A DNA stretch of 5,994 nt from Fimbriimonadaceae bacterium (GTDB lineage: Bacteria; Armatimonadota; Fimbriimonadia; Fimbriimonadales; Fimbriimonadaceae), in assembly GCA_022842565.1 (NCBI GenBank), contig JALHPH010000112.1, forward strand, positions 1 to 5,994. The letters run 5' to 3'. The translations under genes and the position numbers were made by a program. The notes beneath the pieces were generated by a model. The model had not been told where the DNA came from. It saw nothing but the letters and a program-made list of their open reading frames with translations, and did no database searches. Below are positions 1 to 4,817 of this stretch, in pieces. Position 1 is the first letter of the stretch. Each line of letters opens with the position of its first letter.

Positions 1-678
1 AAGAACTTGATTTCCGTTTTCGCAACTCTCATTCTTACCGCCAGCGCCTTCGCCACCGGGGTCTCGAGCATGCAGCTCACCGGCTCGAAAGCTGAGGCCG
101 AAGCAAATCTGCGCAACAACGTTTTCAGCGGTATTGCACGCATCGGCGACAGTGCGCTCTGCCCCCCAAGCTGCGACTGGGAGATGGGCCTGGGTGCTAA
201 CACCAATCAGTGGAACCAAAAGAAGGACACGAATTGGCGCAATAACCAAGCCAGAGATTTCAGCGTGAATTACAACGCCTCCAACCGACAAGTCACCTTC
301 ACTCTGGCCGGAAACATCCTTCGCTACAATATTCAACCCGGCAAGAAAATGGACGCTCTGGTCCTGAAAGCGCAGACCACCACTTGCACTGCCATCCGGT
401 TCGACAGCCTCATTTTCAAGAACGAAGCGATCGGAGCTGGCCTGCGGCCGTCGGTCAGCAACGGCTCCACCAAGTACCTGCGCATTAACAACGCAGACCT
501 GAACAAGAATTGGTCGATGACCGGCCGAGTCAACTTCCAGTGGCAGGGCAACCCTCGCGGCAACCAGATGCACATGGAGGTCCGCGCCATGGAAGCCGTT
601 CCTGAGCCCGGCACCATGCTGGCGATCACCGCTGGCCTGAGCGCCCTGGCTGCCCGACGCCGACGCAAGTCTCTTTAA
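1..678 (+). CDS. PEP-CTERM sorting domain protein, secreted, 5'-partial
   Basis: The protein carries a C-terminal PEP-CTERM module: VPEPGT, then a short hydrophobic stretch (MLAITAGLSALAA), then an arginine-rich tail (RRRRK) at the stop codon. In known PEP-CTERM systems this tag is recognised at the membrane by an exosortase, which processes the protein for surface or extracellular display. The N-terminus is a signal peptide (ISVFATLILTASAFA, likely cut after A-F-A). The reading frame is open to base 1, and its first two codons read Lys-Asn, as expected of a signal-peptide n-region. The true start is therefore probably just upstream; the TTG at base 7 is a poor start candidate. The mature region of about 180 residues is polar and rich in Asn, Gln and Trp. 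It has three cysteines (a CPPSC pair and one about 70 residues later) and alternating beta-strand patterns such as VNYNASNRQVTFTLAG. I do not recognise a named fold, and function beyond secretion and sorting is unknown. A strong terminator follows. Confidence 0.85.
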   Translation, partial: KNLISVFATLILTASAFATGVSSMQLTGSKAEAEANLRNNVFSGIARIGDSALCPPSCDWEMGLGANTNQWNQKKDTNWRNNQARDFSVNYNASNRQVTFTLAGNILRYNIQPGKKMDALVLKAQTTTCTAIRFDSLIFKNEAIGAGLRPSVSNGSTKYLRINNADLNKNWSMTGRVNFQWQGNPRGNQMHMEVRAMEAVPEPGTMLAITAGLSALAARRRRKSL

Positions 679-708
679 GTTTTCAGCCCTCCATCCTGTC
701 CCAACTCA

Positions 709-737
709 AACCCCCGACCGAGGAATCGGCGGGGGTT
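709..737. terminator. Hairpin terminator between convergent genes
   Basis: The arms AACCCCCG (709-716) and CGGGGGTT (730-737) are exact reverse complements. The stem continues with CCGA/TCGG (718-721 with 726-729) after a single bulged A at 717, and closes on a GGAA tetraloop of the stable GNRA class. On the + strand it is followed by CGTTGTTTT, a moderately T-rich tail suited to intrinsic termination of the PEP-CTERM gene. On the - strand the tail reads TTTGAGTTGGG, which is weaker, but the hairpin lies only 9 bases past the stop of the small membrane gene. It may serve both genes. Confidence 0.8.
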
Positions 738-745
738 CGTTGTTT

Positions 746-1036
746 TCAGTTCATGATGCCGAACAGGCTGAGCATGACAGAGAAAGCGAAGATGAGCCGC
801 ATGATCATCATGGCGAGATACGGCTTGCTGCCCCGCGTGTAGCCATAAGCCGCAACCACGGCCAGGCCGCCAGGCAAATAGATGAACATGCCCGCCGCGA
901 TGAGCCACGGGGTCAGCGCAGGGTTGGCGCGGCTGGTAGCCGCCGCGGCAACGGCGAAGGCCACCCCAAGGCCGCACATGGCCATGCCGGCTATTCCCAA
1001 ACCTTGCTTGCTTCGCTTCACAATGGGATGATGCAA
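746..1036 (-). CDS. Small three-helix membrane protein, unknown function
   Basis: This 96-residue protein is almost entirely hydrophobic. There are three predicted membrane helices at about residues 11-34, 42-65 and 73-94, a basic N-terminal lead (VKRSK), and a short YTRGSKP loop between helices 2 and 3. The opposite-strand reading of the same bases gives a charged, His/Arg/Asp-rich sequence with no fold-like pattern, so the minus strand is the likely coding one. The gene ends next to a good terminator. The start is uncertain: the first candidate is TTG at 1036-1034, then GTG at 1021-1019, then ATG at 988-986; no clear Shine-Dalgarno site decides. With either of the first two starts the gene overlaps the 5' end of divergent rsmG. 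I recognise no family, and no catalytic motif is visible. It could be a small membrane subunit or a lineage-specific protein. Confidence 0.65.
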   Translation of the reverse strand: MHHPIVKRSKQGLGIAGMAMCGLGVAFAVAAAATSRANPALTPWLIAAGMFIYLPGGLAVVAAYGYTRGSKPYLAMMIMRLIFAFSVMLSLFGIMN

Positions 1037-1720
1037 TCTTCGGCGCCCCGCGCGCTACCGGTGCTCGACTGGATTTGCCGCGAGCTAGGTTTTGAGCTGA
1101 CGAGCGAGGCCGAGCGGCAGCTGGTTGAGTGGCGGCAGGCGCTGTATGAGGCGAACGTCACACGCAACCTCACGCGGGTTACGTTTGGCGAATGCGAAGC
1201 GCGGCACTTCGCTGAGAGCTGCCTGATCCTCGACTTCCTTCCCCCAGAGGGCCGGGTGCTGGATATCGGAACGGGTCCGGGCTTCCCCGCTTTCCCGCTT
1301 GCCGTGGTGCGGCCAGATTTGAAGGTCACGGCGTTAGATTCGAACGGGAAGATGCTGGGCTTTCTAAAGGAACACCCATTGCCGAACTTGGAGGTGGTGC
1401 ACGCTCGGATCGAGGAACTGCATTGGAGTGAGGAATTCGATATCGTGACTGGCAGGGCGGTCGCGCCGTTGCCACTCCAGCTCGAACTCAGCGCACAGGC
1501 ATGCCGCGTGGGTGGGCGGGTGATTCCCTTCCGAAGCACGCGCGAGGAGCTGAACACACCGTATTTAGAGACCCTCGGGTTGAGGCTCACCGGTCATTTC
1601 ATTAGGAATGTCGGCGCGGACTCCCCGGACCGAGTCTTCCCGCTCTACGATAAGATATCGCCCACGCCCAGGCAGTACCCCCGAGGATGGGGCGTGATGA
1701 AGAAGGCTCCGCTTGGCTGA
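1028..1720 (+). CDS. rsmG: 16S rRNA (guanine-527-N7)-methyltransferase RsmG
   Basis: RsmG (GidB) is a cytoplasmic SAM-dependent enzyme that methylates N7 of G527 in 16S rRNA; in other bacteria its loss gives low-level streptomycin resistance. The 230-residue product is slightly longer than the E. coli enzyme (about 207). Visible marks are the family's NLT segment (NLTRVTFGECEARHFAESC, residues 47-65), the SAM-binding motif I VLDIGTGPGFPAFPLA (77-92), an acidic residue at the end of strand 2 (ALDS, D104), the GRA segment (142-144), and a C-terminal YPRGWGVMKKAPL like the YPRKPGTPxKxPL ending of many RsmG proteins. The usual ALKG-like segment reads PFRS (167-170). ATG 1028 is chosen because a second ATG follows at once and the family N-terminus fits; the 288 bases of open frame upstream look like a shadow of the minus-strand membrane gene. 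It heads a tight plus-strand run. Confidence 0.93.
   Translation: MMQSSAPRALPVLDWICRELGFELTSEAERQLVEWRQALYEANVTRNLTRVTFGECEARHFAESCLILDFLPPEGRVLDIGTGPGFPAFPLAVVRPDLKVTALDSNGKMLGFLKEHPLPNLEVVHARIEELHWSEEFDIVTGRAVAPLPLQLELSAQACRVGGRVIPFRSTREELNTPYLETLGLRLTGHFIRNVGADSPDRVFPLYDKISPTPRQYPRGWGVMKKAPLG
1701..1706 (+). promoter_or_regulatory. Ribosome binding site supporting a TTG start
   Basis: AGAAGG lies inside the end of rsmG, six bases before the TTG at 1713. It is a purine-rich Shine-Dalgarno-like site at normal spacing. It supports initiation of the TauE/SafE permease at TTG 1713 and translational coupling to rsmG. No other good start lies close by. Confidence 0.55.
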
Positions 1721-2474
1721 CCTGACCCTCGCCGCAGGGCTCGCGGTATTTGCGGCAGGACTGGTTTCGGGTGCGCTTAACGCGATGGCGGGCGGCGGCT
1801 CGCTGGTCAGCTTCCCCACGCTCGTTGCCACAGGATTACCCGAACTGAATGCTAACGCCACAAACACCGCGGCGCAATGGCCGGGGTCCCTCGCGAGCGC
1901 GGCGGGCTATCGCGACCGGTTAGCGCAGAACCAACCGCTCGTGAAAGGCCTCTTGCTCCCTACTTTTCTCGGTGCGCTGGCGGGAGCTCAGTTACTTTTG
2001 GTGACTCCCAGCGCAGTTTTTCGCGGGCTCATTCCGCTGCTGATCTTGGTGGCGACGCTCAGCCTTTTGATTCCAAAGCGCACGGAACCGGTGACACCCC
2101 ACACCGATCGCCGGATCGGCGTTTTTCTGCAGTTTTGCATCAGCGTCTATGGTGGCTATTTCGGCGCGGGGATGGGCATCATGATGCTGGCCAGCTACCG
2201 GCAGTGGATGGCTGGCGAGATGCACGACCACAACGCGGTGAAGAATGCGCTCGCGGTGCTCATCAATGCGGCGGCAACCGTCTTGCTGTGGTTCGGCGGA
2301 GCGGTTGTTGTGGTTCCAATGTTCACGCTGATGGCGGGCAGCATGGTCGGGGGGTACCTGTGTGCGCGGTGGATTCAGCGAATTGAGGCGGATCGGCTCC
2401 GGTGGACCATTGTCGGGTTCGGATTTCTGATGACCGCTTGGTTCACTTATCGACTCTTTGAGGGTGCATCCTAG
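1713..2474 (+). CDS. TauE/SafE family (DUF81) membrane permease
   Basis: This 253-residue integral membrane protein belongs to the TauE/SafE family, whose characterised members export sulfite or sulfonates such as sulfoacetate; many members are of unknown substrate. It shows the family's two homologous glycine-rich motifs, one in each half: NAMAGGGSLVSFPTL (residues 23-37) and VYGGYFGAGMGIM (145-157). NTAAQWPGSLASAAGY (51-66) after the first motif is also typical. Further hydrophobic segments lie at about 78-97, 103-120, 178-195, 197-216 and 231-246, giving seven to eight membrane spans. The TTG start overlaps the end of rsmG by 8 bases and has an AGAAGG site. Membership is clear, but the substrate cannot be told: there is no sulfur-metabolism gene nearby. 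A genomic neighbourhood of rsmG and an envelope protease suggests co-transcription rather than a shared pathway. Confidence 0.9.
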   Translation: MADLTLAAGLAVFAAGLVSGALNAMAGGGSLVSFPTLVATGLPELNANATNTAAQWPGSLASAAGYRDRLAQNQPLVKGLLLPTFLGALAGAQLLLVTPSAVFRGLIPLLILVATLSLLIPKRTEPVTPHTDRRIGVFLQFCISVYGGYFGAGMGIMMLASYRQWMAGEMHDHNAVKNALAVLINAAATVLLWFGGAVVVVPMFTLMAGSMVGGYLCARWIQRIEADRLRWTIVGFGFLMTAWFTYRLFEGAS

Positions 2475-2499
2475 TCCGCTGGTTGGGTAAACACGCAAC

Positions 2500-3354
2500 A
2501 TGCGTTGGAAAGGGCGACGACAGAGCGAAAACATTGAGGACCGCAGGGGCCGGAGCGCCGGCTCGGGCGTGGCAGTGGGCGGCGGCATCGGAACGCTAGT
2601 CCTGGTGCTGTTGGTGGCGCTCTTGGGCGGCGACCCTTCGCAACTGCTCAGCGGCCAAGCTCCTGCTGGCGGTGGCGCAAGTTCGGGCCAATCGCGGCCG
2701 ATGACGCAAGCCGAAGAAGAGTCACGAGAATTCGTGTCGGTGGTCCTCGCCGATACCGAAGAGATTTGGTCCAAGCTGTTTGCCGCGCGGGGCGAGCGAT
2801 ACGAGGCCCCTCGGTTGGTGCTCTTTACCGGTCAAGTACAAAGCGGCTGCGGATTTGCCAGTGCGCAGGTCGGCCCGTTCTACTGCGGCGAGGACAAGAC
2901 CGTTTACCTCGACACATCCTTCTTTAAGGAGATGCGCGACCGCCTCGGTGCAGGCGGGGATTTTGCACAGGCGTACGTCATTGCGCACGAAGTCGGTCAC
3001 CACGTCCAGAATTTGGAGGGGACTCTTGGCCAAGTCGCCAAAGCTCGCCAGCGGATGAGCGAGACGCAGGCGAACGCGCTCACCGTTCGGCTCGAGCTTC
3101 AAGCAGATTTCTATGCGGGCGTTTGGGCGCACCACGCTCGCGACATGGCCAGCATCGATCGCCAGGACATTGAAGAAGCCCTGGAAGCAGCCCACGCGAT
3201 TGGCGACGACACCCTTCAGAAGCAGGCGCAGGGCTATGTGGTTCCGGACGCTTTCACTCACGGCACCAGCGACCAGCGGATGCGGTGGTTTGTGCGCGGT
3301 TGGGAGACCGGCGACGCCAACCAAGGCGACACCTTTAACCAGCGCTCGCTCTAA
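2500..3354 (+). CDS. ypfJ: Neutral zinc metallopeptidase, YpfJ/KPN_02809 family
   Basis: This 284-residue protein belongs to the Zn_peptidase family that includes E. coli YpfJ, putative membrane-anchored metallopeptidases with poorly defined substrates. The opening MRWKGRRQSENIEDRRG closely resembles the characteristic family N-terminus. A single membrane helix follows (about residues 24-43), then a Gly/Ser/Ala-rich linker and the peptidase domain, which should lie outside the cytoplasmic membrane. Zinc motif HEVGHH (163-168) supplies two histidines and the catalytic Glu164. ELQADFYAGVWA (199-210) probably supplies the third, acidic ligand. Two cysteines (117, 129) flank the GFASAQVGPFY segment and may form a disulfide. 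The C-terminal DQRMRWFVRGWETGD segment is also family-typical. ATG 2500 is fixed by an in-frame TAA at 2488-2490 and by the family N-terminus, although no Shine-Dalgarno site is evident. It follows the permease by 25 bases, and its stop overlaps the next start by one base. Confidence 0.93.
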   Translation: MRWKGRRQSENIEDRRGRSAGSGVAVGGGIGTLVLVLLVALLGGDPSQLLSGQAPAGGGASSGQSRPMTQAEEESREFVSVVLADTEEIWSKLFAARGERYEAPRLVLFTGQVQSGCGFASAQVGPFYCGEDKTVYLDTSFFKEMRDRLGAGGDFAQAYVIAHEVGHHVQNLEGTLGQVAKARQRMSETQANALTVRLELQADFYAGVWAHHARDMASIDRQDIEEALEAAHAIGDDTLQKQAQGYVVPDAFTHGTSDQRMRWFVRGWETGDANQGDTFNQRSL

Positions 3355-4043
3355 TGCTCCGAGCCTCTATCCTGGTGCCTGCTCTCAACGAAGAGGCAAC
3401 GATTCGCGAGGTCATCGACCGGCTCTTAGCGCTGGGTGAAGAGTACGAAATCGTGGTCATCGATGACGGTTCACGCGACGGCACTCCCGCTATTTTGGAT
3501 TCGTTTGGGGATCGCATCCGCATGGTTCGCAACCAGACGCCGAGCGGCAAAGGCCGTGCTATCCGGAGCGGGTTGCAGGTTGCCACCGGCCCGGTCACGG
3601 TGATCCAAGATGCCGACCTAGAGTACTTACCCGAGCAGATTCCTGCGCTAGTCGATCCTATTGCACAGGGTCGCCAGGTGGTGGCTTACGGCTCTCGATT
3701 CACGGCCGGAATGCCTAAGGAGATGGCCCTGCCCAACAAGATCGTGAACGTGCTTTTGGCCTGGGCGGCGAGGTTGCTCTATCGGCAGCCGATTACGGAT
3801 GAAGCGACCTGTTACAAAGCGATCCGAACAGATGTTCTTCGCTCGATGGACCTGCAGTGCACCGGGTTTGAGTTTTGCCCGGAAGTAACGGCCAAAGTCA
3901 GCCGCCTAGGGCATCGTATCCTTGAAATCCCCATCGATTATCGGCCACGCAACAAGAAGGAGGGCAAAAAGATCCGGTGGACCGACGCCCCCATCGCCTT
4001 CTGGACCCTGGCACGTTATCTTTTTTGGCGACCGCGCTCTTAG
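3354..4043 (+). CDS. Family 2 glycosyltransferase (DPM1-like)
   Basis: This 229-residue GT-A fold glycosyltransferase transfers a sugar from a nucleotide-sugar, probably to a lipid carrier or cell-surface glycan. Motifs appear in the expected order: ILVPALNEEATI (residues 6-17), VVIDDGSRDGT (34-44, nucleotide binding), GKGRAIRSGL (65-74), the metal-binding DxD as QDADLEY (85-91), YGSRF (112-116), TDEATCYKAIR (148-158) and a C-terminal IPIDYRPRNKKEGKKI (192-207). The spacing resembles dolichyl/polyprenyl-phosphate mannosyl- or glucosyl-transferases. There are no C-terminal membrane helices, so it is a DPM1-type catalytic domain alone, probably acting at the inner membrane face. ATG 3354 shares its A with the TAA of the zinc peptidase and has no evident Shine-Dalgarno site, which suggests coupled translation. 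Donor sugar and acceptor cannot be read from the sequence. Confidence 0.9.
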   Translation: MLRASILVPALNEEATIREVIDRLLALGEEYEIVVIDDGSRDGTPAILDSFGDRIRMVRNQTPSGKGRAIRSGLQVATGPVTVIQDADLEYLPEQIPALVDPIAQGRQVVAYGSRFTAGMPKEMALPNKIVNVLLAWAARLLYRQPITDEATCYKAIRTDVLRSMDLQCTGFEFCPEVTAKVSRLGHRILEIPIDYRPRNKKEGKKIRWTDAPIAFWTLARYLFWRPRS

Positions 4044-4720
4044 CCGCCCAGGTGCTGATGCAGGAAGCTGTGGGTGCGCTCCCAGGCATCCATTGCTGCC
4101 TCGGCTGAATAGACCTCTGGGCGGTCGTCATTGAAAAATGCGTGATCCACGCCCTCGTAAGTCTTGAAGTCGTACGTCTTGTCGTATCGGCGTAGCTCCT
4201 CCTCCATGGCCTGGACGGCTTCTGGCGAAGCGTAAGAGTCTCTTTCGGCAAAATGCCCCATCAGCGGAGATTTGAGCTGCGCAAAGTCGGGCTTGACGGC
4301 TGGGTGGATGCCGTAGAAATTCACGGCTGCCCCGATGTGCGGGTTCGTGGTCGCAGCGAGCAGCGCCAGTTGGCCGCCCATGCAAAATCCCACGACGCCT
4401 GCTCGTTCGCCGCGCGATTGGGGATGGTCGATGGCGTAACGGATCGCGCCATGGAGCGCTTTCTCTGTCTCGGCGATGTTGAGCGCCATCATGAGGCTGC
4501 CTGCTTCGTCAGGCTCGGTGGTCGAAGCTCCGTCGTAAAGGTCGGGTGCGAGGGCGACGAAGCCGGCTTCGGCGAACCGGTCCACAACTGATCGGATATG
4601 GCCCACCAGTCCCCACCATTCCTGAAGCACGATGACCGCGGGTCCCGGCTTCAGCGGAAGACTGAGGTAGCCCTGCCACTCACGCCCGTTGCCCGCAAAA
4701 ATGATGTTTTCGCCGTTCAT
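4040..4720 (-). CDS. Dienelactone hydrolase family protein (alpha/beta hydrolase)
   Basis: This 226-residue cytoplasmic alpha/beta hydrolase belongs to the dienelactone hydrolase family, which includes carboxymethylenebutenolidases that open dienelactone in chloroaromatic degradation. Many members act on other esters or lactones. The Cys-Asp-His triad is complete: nucleophile C113 in GFCMGG, D161 in GHFAERD and H193 in GVDHAFFND. E34 in VLQEWWG matches the conserved active-site glutamate of the family. The LAPDLYDG segment (57-64) is also typical. There is no signal peptide. No aromatic-degradation genes lie nearby, so a true dienelactone role is unproven. ATG 4720 fits the family N-terminus, though its upstream sequence has no good Shine-Dalgarno site. 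The stop overlaps the stop of the convergent glycosyltransferase. The 5' side faces the divergent dockerin-type gene across a 97-base region. Confidence 0.92.
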   Translation of the reverse strand: MNGENIIFAGNGREWQGYLSLPLKPGPAVIVLQEWWGLVGHIRSVVDRFAEAGFVALAPDLYDGASTTEPDEAGSLMMALNIAETEKALHGAIRYAIDHPQSRGERAGVVGFCMGGQLALLAATTNPHIGAAVNFYGIHPAVKPDFAQLKSPLMGHFAERDSYASPEAVQAMEEELRRYDKTYDFKTYEGVDHAFFNDDRPEVYSAEAAMDAWERTHSFLHQHLGG

Positions 4721-4734
4721 GGTTGGAGTTTATC

Positions 4735-4764
4735 CGCATATATTTGGTCGCGCGCAAATATGCG
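4735..4764. repeat. Imperfect inverted repeat, candidate operator
   Basis: CGCATATATTTG (4735-4746) and CAAATATGCG (4755-4764) form an inverted repeat if a two-base TA insertion in the left arm is allowed, with an 8-base spacer GTCGCGCG. It sits between divergent genes and overlaps the candidate -35 of the rightward promoter, a position suited to a dimeric regulator. A second, shorter pair, GTGTAC (4764-4769) and GTACAC (4786-4791), follows at once. Short AT-rich palindromes also arise by chance, so operator function is inference. Confidence 0.35.
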
Positions 4765-4772
4765 TGTACGAT
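4744..4772 (+). promoter_or_regulatory. Candidate sigma-70-like promoter for the dockerin-type gene
   Basis: TTGGTC (4744-4749) and TACGAT (4767-4772) are 17 bases apart, matching three and four of six consensus positions. Transcription would begin near 4779, leaving a leader of about 40 bases before ATG 4818. The match is weak and rests only on position and spacing. Confidence 0.3.
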
Positions 4773-4805
4773 ATGAGGTGGCTCGGTACACAAAGTACTG
4801 GTTAT

Positions 4806-4810
4806 GGAGA
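4806..4810 (+). promoter_or_regulatory. Ribosome binding site GGAGA
   Basis: GGAGA stands upstream of ATG 4818, with eight bases between GGAG and the start codon. It is the clearest Shine-Dalgarno site in the window and fixes the start of the dockerin-type secreted protein. Confidence 0.7.
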
Positions 4811-4817
4811 TATCTTT

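Noticed and set aside
7..9. TTG at base 7 as the true start of the PEP-CTERM gene
   Set aside because: The frame is open to base 1 and encodes Lys-Asn before a signal peptide, so the start is more likely upstream of the window.
740..1027. An in-frame upstream extension of rsmG of 96 codons
   Set aside because: The extension is charged and His/Arg-rich with no RsmG similarity, and mirrors the hydrophobic minus-strand membrane gene. The RsmG family N-terminus fits ATG 1028.
1018..1590. A 190-codon minus-strand frame opposite rsmG
   Set aside because: The product is Ser/Arg-rich low-complexity sequence, and the plus strand is clearly RsmG.
1992..2774. A 260-codon minus-strand frame across the permease and peptidase genes
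   Set aside because: It spans two genes with strong family motifs on the plus strand, and its own product is Pro/Ser/Arg-rich without recognisable motifs.
2722..3324. A 200-codon minus-strand frame opposite the zinc peptidase
   Set aside because: The plus strand carries HEVGHH and the full YpfJ-like signature; the minus frame is a by-product of GC-rich codon use.
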